Assembly: GCF_036231945.1 (NCBI RefSeq)
Contig: NZ_CP109599.1
Span: forward strand, 7,157,501-7,221,500
Direction: 5' to 3'
Source of the DNA: Streptomyces sp. NBC_01429
GTDB taxonomy: Bacteria > Actinomycetota > Actinomycetes > Streptomycetales > Streptomycetaceae
DNA: 64,000 nt
Below, in pieces: positions 8,066 through 16,551 of the stretch (positions within the stretch are counted from its first letter, which is position 1; the number at the start of each line of letters is the position of its first letter). The notes under the pieces are model-generated. The model ran no database searches and was not told the origin of the DNA. It was given only the letters and a program-made list of their open reading frames with translations. A program made the translations under genes and the position numbers.

Positions 8066-9283
8066 ATGGACGGCAAGGGGACCACCACCCGGACAAGGCT
8101 GGAGAGAGGCCGCGGCGCGCTCGGCCCGGCACTGGAACTGGTTCACACGGGCCGCGCGCCCACCCGCGCCGTGCTCACGGCGGAACTGGGCGTGACCCGG
8201 GCCACGGCGGGCGCCGTCGCCGCCGAACTGGAGGCCCTCGGCCTGATCCTGGTGGACTCCAGGCCCGGCGCGGCCGCCGGATCGCAGGGGCGGCCCTCGC
8301 ACCGGCTGTCCGTGGACGAGAGCGGACCCGTCGCGCTCGCCGCCCAGGTGCACGCGGACGGCTTCCGGGTCGCGCTGGTCGGGCTCGGCGGCCGTATCGT
8401 CGCCACGGCGCCCACGCGCGGTACGGTCACGGCCGACCCCGCGCAGGTGCTCGGCGAGGTCGTCGAGGCGGGCGCCGCACTGCTGCGGGCCGGCGGACAC
8501 CGCTGCGTGGGCGCGGGTCTCGCCGTACCGTCGGCGGTCGCGGAACCGGAGGGCACCGCCCTCAACCCGCTGCACCTCGCCTGGCCGGCCGGGGCCCCGG
8601 TGCGGGAGATCTTCGCCGAGCGGGTGCGCGCCGCTGACATCGAGGGCCCCGCCTTCACCGGCAACGACGTCAACCTCGCCGCGCTCGCCGAACACCGGCA
8701 CGGCGCGGGCCGGGGCGCCCAGCACCTGCTCTGCGTCGCCACCGGACATCGCGGGGTGGGCGGCGCGCTGGTCCTCGACGGCCGTCTGCACAGCGGCAGT
8801 TCGGGCCTGGCCCTGGAGGTCGGCCATCTCACGGTCAACCCCGAGGGGCGCCCCTGCTACTGCGGCAGCAAGGGCTGCCTCGACGTCGAGGCTGATCCGC
8901 TCGCCTTCCTCACGGCGGCGGGCCGCGCCCCGGGGCCCGAGGTCTCGCTGCTCCAGCAGTCGCGCGATCTGCTCCGTACGGAGTACGCGGACCCCTCCGT
9001 GCGGGGAGCCGCGGAGGAGCTGATCGACCGGCTGGGACTCGGGCTCGCCGGCCTGGTCAACATCCTCAACCCCGACCGGATCATCCTCGGCGGGCTGCAC
9101 CGGGAACTGCTCGACGCCGACCCCCAGCGGCTGCGCGCCGTCGTCGCCGACCGCAGCCTGTGGGGCCGCAGCGGCGGTGTGCCGATCCTGCCGTGCACGC
9201 TCGACCACAACAGCCTGGTCGGCGCGGCCGAGTTGGCGTGGCAGCCGGTGCTGGACGACCCGCTGGGCGCGCTCGCGCGATAG
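8066..9283 (+). CDS. ROK-family transcriptional regulator
   Basis: A 405-residue NagC/XylR-type protein. An N-terminal winged-helix region (about 15-75) contains RAVLTAELGVTRATAGAVAAEL. It is followed by a ROK sugar-binding fold with GNDVN (catalytic-type D201), EVGHLTV (H254) and the zinc motif CYCGSKGC (C264, C266, C271). The DxGxT phosphate loop of active ROK kinases is replaced (AAQVHADGF), so this is a regulator rather than a kinase. The ATG at 8066 is preceded by GGGAGA nine bases away. No sugar operon adjoins it, so the ligand and targets are unknown. The next gene on the strand begins 180 bp later. Confidence 0.87.
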   Translation: MDGKGTTTRTRLERGRGALGPALELVHTGRAPTRAVLTAELGVTRATAGAVAAELEALGLILVDSRPGAAAGSQGRPSHRLSVDESGPVALAAQVHADGFRVALVGLGGRIVATAPTRGTVTADPAQVLGEVVEAGAALLRAGGHRCVGAGLAVPSAVAEPEGTALNPLHLAWPAGAPVREIFAERVRAADIEGPAFTGNDVNLAALAEHRHGAGRGAQHLLCVATGHRGVGGALVLDGRLHSGSSGLALEVGHLTVNPEGRPCYCGSKGCLDVEADPLAFLTAAGRAPGPEVSLLQQSRDLLRTEYADPSVRGAAEELIDRLGLGLAGLVNILNPDRIILGGLHRELLDADPQRLRAVVADRSLWGRSGGVPILPCTLDHNSLVGAAELAWQPVLDDPLGALAR

Positions 9284-9462
9284 CGCCGGCGCCCCGGCGC
9301 CCCGCCGATCCGACTTGACCGGCCCCGTACTTCCCGTCCGTACTTCCCGGGGGGTACGGGTAGGGCCGCCGGAGGGACGACGCGGCGGACCTCCTCGGGG
9401 AGCGAGGCTCGGAAGCGGCAAGGAAAAAGGCCGCGAGAACCTCTTCGAGGAGCTGAATCACC

Positions 9463-9780
9463 ATGAACACGCTGGCATTCCACGGCGGACCGGGCCCATG
9501 GATTCTTCTGTTCCCGCTGTTCTGGGGGGCTGCCGTCTTCGGTGTGATCACCCTGCTGCGCCGGGCCGGTCGGCCTGGCGGTCGCGGTGGGCGCGGTGGT
9601 CGCGGCGGCGGCTTCCGGGGGCCGTGGCAGGCGCCGGGGCCCGCGCACGACGACCAGTCGCCGATCGCGATGCTCGGCCGCCGGTTCGCGGCCGGTGAGA
9701 TCGACGAGGACGAGTACTGGCGCCGGCTGTCCGTGCTGGACGAGCAGTTCGGCCGGGTGGGCAAGGCGGGGCCCGCCTGA
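9463..9780 (+). CDS. small membrane protein with C-terminal SHOCT domain
   Basis: A 105-residue protein. One hydrophobic segment (about residues 12-32, WILLFPLFWGAAVFGVITLL) is followed by a Gly/Arg-rich linker (GGRGGRGGRGGG). The short C-terminal oligomerisation motif IAMLGRRFAAGEIDEDEYWRRLSVL is typical of SHOCT domains. GAGGAG lies well placed before the ATG. SHOCT proteins are small and usually membrane-tethered or DNA/lipid-binding; no specific role is known here. Confidence 0.82.
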   Translation: MNTLAFHGGPGPWILLFPLFWGAAVFGVITLLRRAGRPGGRGGRGGRGGGFRGPWQAPGPAHDDQSPIAMLGRRFAAGEIDEDEYWRRLSVLDEQFGRVGKAGPA

Positions 9781-9825
9781 CCCCGTCGTCGCTCCGGTGA
9801 CCCCCCGCCGGACGCGCCCGGCCTC

Positions 9826-9888
9826 GTGCGGCGCGGGGCGTGCGGCGGGATGCGGTACGTGCGGTGCGGGGCGTGCGGTGGGATGCGG
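9826..9888. repeat. 30-bp direct duplication
   Basis: Two copies of a 30-bp G-rich unit (9826-9855 and 9859-9888) differ at two positions and are separated by 3 bp. They lie between the SHOCT gene and the convergent anti-sigma-type ATPase gene. Confidence 0.8.
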
Positions 9889-9893
9889 CCCGG

Positions 9894-10418
9894 TCAGCCG
9901 ACCACGGTGGACCGGACCGCCCGGTGCCCGTGCTCGTGGGCCGCGGCGCCGAACACCGCCCCGGGGAACGGGCCGTCGGTCGTCGCGCCGTACACCGCGC
10001 GCAGCGGCACGGTCAGGGCGGAGGACGGCGCGGGCAAGGTGAACCAGATGCTCTTGCCCGTGTCGCCCCGGCCTCTGATGCCCCAGCTCTCGCTCACGGC
10101 CGCGATCAGCGCGAGCCCCCGCCCGCCGGTGTCGAGGAGGCCCGCGTGGTTGACCGAGGGCAGCCGCGGATCGTGATCGCTGACCGAGACGGTGAGCCGT
10201 TCGAGCAGCAGCTCGATGTCGACGGTGCAGATCTTGTCCGGCTCGGCATGCCGGTGGACGTTGGTGAGCAGCTCGGTGACGCCGAGCGCCGCGTGATCGA
10301 TCAGCGGATCGAGATGCCAGTAGCGCAATTGCGCCGAGATGATTCTGCGGACCTGTCCGATCCGCGACGGCAGGGCATGGAGCTCCACCGTGCAGTGCCT
10401 GCTGGGAAGGCTGATCAC
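9894..10418 (-). CDS. anti-sigma-factor-type histidine-kinase-like ATPase
   Basis: A 174-residue HATPase_c-only protein of the RsbW/SpoIIAB-like class that is abundant in Streptomyces. The N box is TELLTNVHRHA, the G1-like box VSDHDPRLP, and the G2 box GGRGLALI; IWFTLPAP ends the fold. Such proteins bind and inhibit a sigma factor or phosphorylate its antagonist, or act in regulation without a known partner. The GTG at 10418 was chosen for the GGGGAG eight bases upstream; a TTG at 10469 would add 17 residues. No sigma factor or anti-anti-sigma gene is adjacent. Confidence 0.82.
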   Translation of the reverse strand: MISLPSRHCTVELHALPSRIGQVRRIISAQLRYWHLDPLIDHAALGVTELLTNVHRHAEPDKICTVDIELLLERLTVSVSDHDPRLPSVNHAGLLDTGGRGLALIAAVSESWGIRGRGDTGKSIWFTLPAPSSALTVPLRAVYGATTDGPFPGAVFGAAAHEHGHRAVRSTVVG

Positions 10419-10623
10419 GGCTGCGACTCCCCGAATGAGTCCGGAAGAAGACGAAGTTCGGATCCGCAACTGGTGCGCTGCTGATCCCGCCCGGCGGGGC
10501 TGGATCGTAGCGTCACCGCCGGTTAACCCTGAGTGATATGAGACCAGAGTGACTCAGGGGGTCCGACTTCGCAACTCGCGGGCCCGCACGGGCCGCCCGC
10601 CCGAAGGCCGGCTCGGCCGAAGG

Positions 10624-11214
10624 TCAGCTCGGCCGACGCAGCCCCGCGATGAGCACCTCGACCAGTTGACGTGCGTGGTAACCGGGATCGCTGTCCGCGC
10701 CGATGCAGAGGTTCCCGACGCCCCGCATCAGCTCCAGGGCGGTGAGATCGGAGCGGATCTCGCCGGACTCGACCGCGGCGTCGAGCAACTGGGTGCACAC
10801 GGGCACGAGCCGGTCGAGGAAGTAGGCGTGCAGGGCGCCGAATCCGGAGTCCCCGGACCGCAGCACGGCGGCGAGTCCGTGCTTGGTGACCAGGAAGTCG
10901 ACGAAGAGGTCGATCCATTGCCCCAGGGCGGCGTGCGGGGTCGCACAGGTCGCCAGCAGGGCCGGGCCCGCCTCGGCGCAGGCCTCGACCTGGTGCCGGT
11001 AGACGCCGATGATGAGGTCGGCACGCGTCGGGAAGTGGCGGTAGATCGTGCCCGTGCCGACACCGGCCCTGGCCGCGATGTCGCGTACCGGCGCTTCCAC
11101 GCCCGAGGTCACGAAGATCGCGGCGGCCGCGTCGAGCAGGACCTTTTGGTTGCGCCGGGCGTCCGCCCGCTTGGGCCGGGCCGCCTGCCCCGCGCCCCCG
11201 TCGCGCTCGTTCAC
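10624..11214 (-). CDS. TetR-family transcriptional regulator
   Basis: A 196-residue protein. The TetR DNA-binding domain is at residues about 22-70: LLDAAAAIFVTSGVEAPVRDIAARAGVGTGTIYRHFPTRADLI, where GTGTIYRHF is the recognition-helix signature. The helical ligand-binding domain follows, with QWIDLFVDFLVTKHGLAAVL, a region that in Streptomyces often belongs to TetR proteins controlling short-chain reductases or oxidoreductases. The GTG start has GAGAGGA seven bases upstream. No divergent target gene is adjacent, so the target is unknown. Confidence 0.88.
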   Translation of the reverse strand: MNERDGGAGQAARPKRADARRNQKVLLDAAAAIFVTSGVEAPVRDIAARAGVGTGTIYRHFPTRADLIIGVYRHQVEACAEAGPALLATCATPHAALGQWIDLFVDFLVTKHGLAAVLRSGDSGFGALHAYFLDRLVPVCTQLLDAAVESGEIRSDLTALELMRGVGNLCIGADSDPGYHARQLVEVLIAGLRRPS

Positions 11215-11346
11215 CGCGCAGTCCTCTCCGCCGCCGGGCCTGTCGGGCGGAACGATGGCCCGAATGGTTGACGGAGCGATGTTCCGCTTGCTTCATGATG
11301 CCAGACCGGAGCGGGCGGCCGGTGCCCCGTACGCGCGGGGTGGTCC

Positions 11347-11658
11347 TCAGTCGTGCCCCGCTCTGCTCACGGTCTCCATGAAGCGCCTCGCCAGCGCCGT
11401 CGCGTCCGGTCTCCGGCCGCGCTGCCCCATGGTCAGCCGGTAGCGGATGCCGTTGACGGTGGCGACCGTGCTGCCGCTCCCCGCGAACCACGGCCGCGCC
11501 GCCCGCACGGCCCGCAGCGGGGCGCTGTCGATCACCCGGCCGTAGCTGGTCAGCAACGCCAGCCTGCCGTCCTGGATCAGCACCTGACCCGCCGTGGTGA
11601 GCGAGCGGGGCCACCGTTCGATCAGGACTCCACGCGCGTTGAACTCCGGCTCCGCCAT
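11347..11658 (-). CDS. conserved hypothetical protein, about 100 residues
   Basis: A 103-residue soluble protein with alternating beta-strand pattern: GVLIERWPRSLTTAGQVLIQDGRLALLTSYGRVIDSAP, WFAGSGSTVATVNGIRYRLTMGQ, and a final helix. This resembles a small PH/GRAM-like barrel, but I do not recognise the family. The ATG has GGAGGGGG in the expected position, and codon use is typical for the genome, so the gene looks real. It lies 132 bp upstream of the TetR gene on the same strand. Confidence 0.65.
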   Translation of the reverse strand: MAEPEFNARGVLIERWPRSLTTAGQVLIQDGRLALLTSYGRVIDSAPLRAVRAARPWFAGSGSTVATVNGIRYRLTMGQRGRRPDATALARRFMETVSRAGHD

Positions 11659-11921
11659 GGCTTCTCAGCCCCCTCCGTGCCATTCCCTGCGAATCCCTGT
11701 AAATCCCCTCAAGGCAGTGTGCACAAGTATCCGGCCGCGCACCAGGGCACCCTTTCCCCAGCGCTTCAGCGGCGCCGCGACAGCGCGCGCGCCCGGCTCA
11801 GGCCGTGCCCGCGCGCGCCTCCCCAGAAGCCATCCCTATGGATCCCCAAAGTCGCTGTTTGCGCAGGTGGTGGCGGTACGGTGCGGTTGGGGGCCGGATC
11901 GGGGAGCGAGGAGCGCCGCAC

Positions 11922-13061
11922 ATGACGCACAGGGACGGATCGGCGTCCGCCGACGGCCGGGCCATGGCCACCGTCGACGTGGACCGCAGCGATCCCGGCT
12001 ACCGCGCGTGGCTCAAGGAAGCCGTACGCAAGGTCCAGGCCGACGCCAACCGCTCGGCCGACACGCACCTGCTGCTCTTTCCGCTGCCCGAGGACTGGGG
12101 CATCGATCTCTACCTCAAGGACGAGTCGACGCATCCGACCGGCAGCCTCAAGCACCGGCTGGCCCGCTCGCTCTTCCTCTACGGGCTGTGCAACGGCTGG
12201 ATCCGCCCCGGAAAGCCGGTGATCGAGGCGTCCAGCGGCTCGACGGCCGTCTCCGAGGCGTACTTCGCGAAGCTGATCGGCGTGCCGTTCATCGCGGTCA
12301 TGCCGCGCACCACCAGCCCCGAGAAGTGCCGGCTGATCGAATTCCACGGCGGGCAGTGCCACTTCGTGGCCGAGGCGCGGATGATCTACGAGGAGTCGGC
12401 GGGCCTGGCCGCCGGCACCGGCGGCCACTTCATGGACCAGTTCACCTACGCGGAGCGCGCCACCGACTGGCGGGGCAACAACAACATCGCCGAATCGATC
12501 TACCAGCAGCTGAGACTGGAACGCTATCCGGAGCCCGCCTGGATCGTCGCCACGGCGGGTACGGGCGGCACCTCGGCGACCATCGCGCGCTACGTCCACT
12601 ACATGCAGCACGACACCCGGATCTGCGTCCCCGATCCGGAGAACTCCTGTTTCTTCGAAGGCTGGACCCGCCACGACTCCGGCGCGCGCAGCGAGCGCGG
12701 CTCCCGCATCGAGGGCATCGGCCGGCCCCGGATGGAGCCGAGCTTCGTTCCCGGCGCCATCGACCGGATGATGAAGGTCCCGGACGCGGCGAGCGTGGCC
12801 GCCGTACGCGTCCTGGAGCGGGCCATCGGCCGCAAGGCGGGCGGCTCCACCGGCACCGGCCTGTGGAGCGCGCTGAGGATCGTGGCGGAGATGGTCGCCG
12901 CCGGCGCCACGGGCAGCGTGGTCACGCTGCTCTGCGACCCGGGCGACCGCTATCTCGACAAGTACTACTCGGACACCTGGCTGGCCGAACGCGGCCTGGA
13001 CATCGCGCCGTACACCGTCACGCTCGACCACTTCCTGGCGACGGGGTCCTGGCCGGGCTGA
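11922..13061 (+). CDS. PLP-dependent cysteine synthase-like protein
   Basis: A 379-residue fold-type II PLP enzyme. The lysine-bearing motif is HPTGSLKHRLA (usual form TGSxKxR), the substrate loop is EASSGSTAVSEAYFAKLIGVPFIAVMP, and the phosphate-binding glycine loop is TAGTGGTSATI. RIEGIGRPRMEPSF follows. The family is that of O-acetylserine sulfhydrylase/cystathionine beta-synthase-like proteins. In many Streptomyces this paralogue is annotated as a PLP-dependent cysteine synthase family protein, with a true substrate not established. The ATG at 11922 has GGAGCGAGGAG upstream. The 3' end is followed immediately by an 11-bp tandem array. Confidence 0.82.
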   Translation: MTHRDGSASADGRAMATVDVDRSDPGYRAWLKEAVRKVQADANRSADTHLLLFPLPEDWGIDLYLKDESTHPTGSLKHRLARSLFLYGLCNGWIRPGKPVIEASSGSTAVSEAYFAKLIGVPFIAVMPRTTSPEKCRLIEFHGGQCHFVAEARMIYEESAGLAAGTGGHFMDQFTYAERATDWRGNNNIAESIYQQLRLERYPEPAWIVATAGTGGTSATIARYVHYMQHDTRICVPDPENSCFFEGWTRHDSGARSERGSRIEGIGRPRMEPSFVPGAIDRMMKVPDAASVAAVRVLERAIGRKAGGSTGTGLWSALRIVAEMVAAGATGSVVTLLCDPGDRYLDKYYSDTWLAERGLDIAPYTVTLDHFLATGSWPG

Positions 13062-13062
13062 C

Positions 13063-13111
13063 CTCCGGACGGACTCCGGACGGACTCCGGACGGACTCCG
13101 GACGGACTCCG
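13063..13111. repeat. 11-bp tandem repeat array (4.4 copies)
   Basis: Four perfect copies of CTCCGGACGGA from 13063 to 13106 and a partial fifth copy, starting 2 bp after the stop of the cysteine-synthase-like gene. The unit is one helical turn long. Confidence 0.9.
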
Positions 13112-13187
13112 AACCGCTCCGACGCGCTCGGGCGGCGGCGGACATCCGAGTGGCCCGCCGGGCGATCGTACGGTCATACTCCGGGCC

Positions 13188-14093
13188 ATGGCTTCAGAGA
13201 TGATCAACGCGGCGTCCGCCGGCACCTGGGAACTCGGCGACCTGAAGGTCAACCGGATCGGATTCGGCGCGATGCGTCTGACGGCGAGCGCCGACGGCAC
13301 CCCGAGCGACCGGGAACGGGCGACCGGAGTCCTGCGCAGGGCACTCGAACTCGGCGTGAACCACATCGACACCGCCGCCTTCTACTTCTCCCCGCTGCGC
13401 TCCGCCAACGAGCTGATCAACCGGGCGCTGTCCCCGTACCGGGAAGGGCTGGTCATCACCACGAAGGTCGGCCCCGGCCGCGATCCCTCGGGGGAGTGGG
13501 TGTGGGCCACCCCCGAGCGGCTGCGCGGCCAGGTGGAGGAGAATCTGCGTCAGCTCGGCCGCGACCATCTCGACGTGGTGAACCTGCGCCTGCCGCGCAG
13601 CGCCCAGGACGCGTCGATCGCCGCGCACTTCGGCGCGCTGTCCGAGCTGCGCGACGCGGGGCTTATCCGGCACCTGGGGATCTCCCACGTCCGCGCCCAC
13701 CACCTCGCGGAGGCGACGGCCATCGCGCCGGTGGTCTGTGTGCAGAACGCGTACGGGATCGGCGCGCCCGCCGAGGAGCGCGCGATCCTGCGGTCCTGCG
13801 GGGAACAGGGCATCGCCTACGTGCCGTTCTTCGCCATCGCGGGGGCCGGGCGCGAGGCCGGGGCGAACGGGCCCGAGAGCGCGGAGACGCTCGCTGTCGC
13901 CCGCGCGCACGGCGTGTCTCCGGCGCGGGTCAGGCTGGCGTGGACCCTCCAGCAGGGGCCGCATGTGCTGGCCATCCCGGGCACCGGTGATCCCGATCAC
14001 CTGGCGGACAACGTGGCTGCCGGCGCGCTGCGCCTCACGGCGGACGAAATGGCGCTCCTGGACGGCGTGGACCCGGTCCGGGACGGCGCGTGA
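13188..14093 (+). CDS. aldo/keto reductase
   Basis: A 301-residue aldo/keto reductase barrel. GFGAMRL is near the start; D61 and Y66 lie in HIDTAAFY and K93 in VITTKVG, which are three of the four catalytic-tetrad residues. QLGRDHLDVVNLRLPR occupies the place where the tetrad His normally sits in the pattern IHWP, and Arg appears there instead. Later come QNAYG, RLAWTLQQGPHVLAIPGTGDPDHLADN and the nucleotide-binding end. It should be an NADPH-dependent oxidoreductase; the His replacement is seen in some oxidoreductase-like subfamilies and may change the substrate or activity. The ATG lies 127 bp after the previous stop. Confidence 0.87.
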   Translation: MASEMINAASAGTWELGDLKVNRIGFGAMRLTASADGTPSDRERATGVLRRALELGVNHIDTAAFYFSPLRSANELINRALSPYREGLVITTKVGPGRDPSGEWVWATPERLRGQVEENLRQLGRDHLDVVNLRLPRSAQDASIAAHFGALSELRDAGLIRHLGISHVRAHHLAEATAIAPVVCVQNAYGIGAPAEERAILRSCGEQGIAYVPFFAIAGAGREAGANGPESAETLAVARAHGVSPARVRLAWTLQQGPHVLAIPGTGDPDHLADNVAAGALRLTADEMALLDGVDPVRDGA

Positions 14094-14185
14094 GCCGCGC
14101 GGCACATGAGTGAGCCGCGCGACACCGGCCGGTCTCACAAGGGGGCCACTGGTCTCATACAGCTTCGTCGTCCATACTGCCCGCC

Positions 14186-14797
14186 GTGGAGCAGCGCATA
14201 GATCCGAAGATCCAGCCCGAGTTCGCCGTGGGGACAGATCCGGCATACATCCCCGGACTGACCGCCCCCCGCCCCGGGGCGGCGGGGACCGCGACGGAGG
14301 AGAAGACGGATCCGGCCGTGGAGCCGGAACCCGAGGTCTCCGTACCCGACGACGCCACGGCAGCAGCCACGGCCGCCCCCGAGACGGAGCCGGAGGACAC
14401 AACAGAGCCGGAGGACAAGACAGGGACAACAGAGGAGCCAGAGGCAGCGAAGGCAGCGGAGTCGGAGGCTGCGGAGACGGCGGAGACAGCGGAGGCGGCC
14501 GAAGCCGAGACCGCGGACGGCCCCGTTTTCGAGGCCGGCGACCGGCGGGGTTCGATCACGGCCGACCGCGAAGGAGTCCGGTTCCGGCTGGACGAGGAAG
14601 AGGCCGACTTCCGCTGGGACGAGATCGGGGCGGTGGAGATGGCCACCCCCCGGTTCCCCCGGCGGTTCACCGTCACCGTCCATGTGTCCGACCGCCGTTG
14701 GTTCACCGCCGAGGTCGAGGCGGCGGACCGGAGCAGTCTCAAGGAGTGGACGGCCGGTCTCGACAAGGTCCTGGACGCCTACTTCGAGGAGTCCTGA
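14186..14797 (+). CDS. acidic conserved protein of unknown function
   Basis: A 203-residue protein. Residues about 40-115 form a low-complexity E/T/A/P-rich acidic stretch (repeats of ETAE and AEAE). The C-terminal 85 residues look like a small PH-like beta domain: GDRRGSITADREGVRFRLD, FRWDEIGAVEMATP, FTVTVHVSDRRWFTAEVEAAD, ending in a helix. I recognise this only as a conserved Streptomyces protein. The start is a GTG; codon use in the acidic stretch favours GAG/GCG like the neighbours. Confidence 0.7.
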   Translation: MEQRIDPKIQPEFAVGTDPAYIPGLTAPRPGAAGTATEEKTDPAVEPEPEVSVPDDATAAATAAPETEPEDTTEPEDKTGTTEEPEAAKAAESEAAETAETAEAAEAETADGPVFEAGDRRGSITADREGVRFRLDEEEADFRWDEIGAVEMATPRFPRRFTVTVHVSDRRWFTAEVEAADRSSLKEWTAGLDKVLDAYFEES

Positions 14798-14859
14798 CCG
14801 GAGTTCGCCCCCGGGGCCCCCGGGGACCACTCGGGCCACAGGGTCCGCCCACCGGCTGA

Positions 14860-15378
14860 TCAGCCGTCAGTACGGCCTGCCGGGCCGCCTGCTGACTGCC
14901 CGTCAGGACCGGCCTCCGGGCGGTCCCCGGGGCGGCCGCGCAGCAGGCGGTCGACGGCGCGCCCGAACACCGCCCGTCCGGTGCGCGCCGTCAGCGGATC
15001 GAACAGGCGCGGCAGCCTGCCGACCCGCAGGTCCTCCTCCCAGCACACCCGGGTGACGCCCCCGCCGTCCGCCGCCCCGTGGCGTACCCGGATCTCGGCC
15101 CAGCCCGTGACGGCCCTGCCGCGCTTCTCCAGGCGGCAGCGGCCCGGCACCCCCGGCGCGGGCGGCTGCCAGTGGACGACCTCCATCGGGTCGTCGAACG
15201 CGGCCGGGCCGAGCCCGCTGCGGGCGACGAAGCGCGTCCCGACCCGAGTGGGGCCCGGGGTCACGACGGAGATCCTGGTGAACGGGACCCCGTTCGCGTG
15301 CGCTGGCCAGTCGGTGAGCCGCCGCCATGCCTCGTCGGCGGGGAGCGGGCTCGTACGGTCGATACGGAAGACGCTCAC
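14860..15378 (-). CDS. SRPBCC (START/Bet v1-like) family protein
   Basis: A 172-residue protein with the polyketide-cyclase/SRPBCC pattern: FRIDRTSPLPADEAWRRLTDWPAHANGVPFTRI at the start, GPTRVGTRFVARSG, and WQPPAPGVPGRCRLEKRG. A beta strand with VTRVCWEEDLRV and a C-terminal helix follow. Such proteins bind hydrophobic ligands in a helix-grip fold. The GTG start at 15378 fits the family's first strand. It lies 113 bp downstream of the DeoR-type regulator on the same strand, separated by an 11-bp tandem array. Confidence 0.8.
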   Translation of the reverse strand: MSVFRIDRTSPLPADEAWRRLTDWPAHANGVPFTRISVVTPGPTRVGTRFVARSGLGPAAFDDPMEVVHWQPPAPGVPGRCRLEKRGRAVTGWAEIRVRHGAADGGGVTRVCWEEDLRVGRLPRLFDPLTARTGRAVFGRAVDRLLRGRPGDRPEAGPDGQSAGGPAGRTDG

Positions 15379-15444
15379 GCGGCGATCGTAAGCCGGACCA
15401 CGCCCGGTGCCTGGTGCACCGCGCCCGTCGTGCCGCGCCCGTCC

Positions 15445-15499
15445 GGCCTGCGCGTGGCCTACGAGCGGCCTGCGCGTGGCCTGCGCGTGGCCTACGAGC
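15445..15499. repeat. 11-bp tandem repeat array (5 units)
   Basis: Five 11-bp units alternate between GGCCTGCGCGT and GGCCTACGAGC in the order A-B-A-A-B, running across the stop codon (15492) of the DeoR-type gene. Unit length equals that of the array at 13063-13111. Confidence 0.85.
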
Positions 15500-16340
15500 G
15501 GCCCGCGTCCGCGTCGGCTCCCGGGCCCGCCACCACCAGCCCCGGCAGGTGCTCGGTGATCTCCTCGCGGGCCTCGTCCGGCAGTCCCGCGTCCGTCACC
15601 AGTGTGTCGACCTGGTCGAGCCCGGCGAAGGAGCTCAGCCCCACCTTGCCCCACTTGGTGTGGTCCGCGACGACCACCACCCGGCGGGCCGACCGCATGA
15701 AGTGCCGGTTCGTCTCCGCCTCGCCGAGGTTCGGCGTGGACAGACCGGCCTCCACCGAGATGCCGTGCACCCCGAGGAAGAGCACATCGAAGTGGAGCGA
15801 GCGGATCGCCTGGTCGGCCACCGGACCGACCAGCGAGTCCGACGGCGTGCGCACCCCGCCCGTCAGCACCACCATGGCCGCCCCGGGGCGCACCGCGCCC
15901 GCCCCGCCCATCTGGAGCTGCGCGGTGTGGAAGACGTCCGCCACCCGCGTCGAGTTGGTCACCACGGTCAGCTCGGGGACATCCAGCAGATGGCGTGCCA
16001 GCGCGAACGTGGTGGTCCCGCCGGACAGCGCGATGGCGCTCCCCGGCTGTACCAGGGCCGCCGCCGCGCGGGCGATGTCCTCCTTGGCGGTCAGCTCCAG
16101 CGCGGACTTCGCCTCGAACCCCGGCTCGTGCGTGCTCGCCTCGACCACCGGCACCGCGCCGCCGTGCACCTTCTCCACAACGCCCTGCCGGGACAGCGCG
16201 TCCAGGTCTCTGCGCACCGTCATGTCGGAGACATTGAGCCTGCGCGTCAGCTCGTTGACGCGGACCCCGCCGCGCCGGCGCACCTCGTCCAGGATCAGGG
16301 CGCGGCGCTGCTCCGCGAGGAGGCTCTGGTTGTCGCTCAC
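15492..16340 (-). CDS. DeoR/GlpR-family transcriptional regulator
   Basis: A 282-residue repressor-type protein. The DeoR helix-turn-helix is at residues about 8-60 (RRALILDEVRRRGGVRVNELTRRLNVSDMTVRRDLDALSRQG), with the GGAVP turn after it. A DeoR C-terminal sensor domain follows, with IALSGGTTTFALARHL, VVTNS, LTGGV and ADHTKWGKVGLSSF. The family responds to phosphorylated sugars. The GTG at 16340 was chosen because homologues begin just before the LLAEQRR segment. No sugar operon is adjacent on this strand. Confidence 0.88.
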   Translation of the reverse strand: MSDNQSLLAEQRRALILDEVRRRGGVRVNELTRRLNVSDMTVRRDLDALSRQGVVEKVHGGAVPVVEASTHEPGFEAKSALELTAKEDIARAAAALVQPGSAIALSGGTTTFALARHLLDVPELTVVTNSTRVADVFHTAQLQMGGAGAVRPGAAMVVLTGGVRTPSDSLVGPVADQAIRSLHFDVLFLGVHGISVEAGLSTPNLGEAETNRHFMRSARRVVVVADHTKWGKVGLSSFAGLDQVDTLVTDAGLPDEAREEITEHLPGLVVAGPGADADAGRS

Positions 16341-16551
16341 CGCCGGGCGTGTCCTTCCGCTTCGTCCATGGGGGACACATCCTCGCACGGGGATCCGACC
16401 CGCGCCCCGGTGGTTGCCGGTGGCGGGGGCCGGGGAGATTCGGTGACGACCGGGTGCGCGACGGCTGTCGTCGGCGATTCTGGTGGGCCGCCGTGCCACC
16501 GTTCCGTGTCCGCGACCGCCTGTCCTGTCACTGCGAGAGCGAGTCCCCGAA

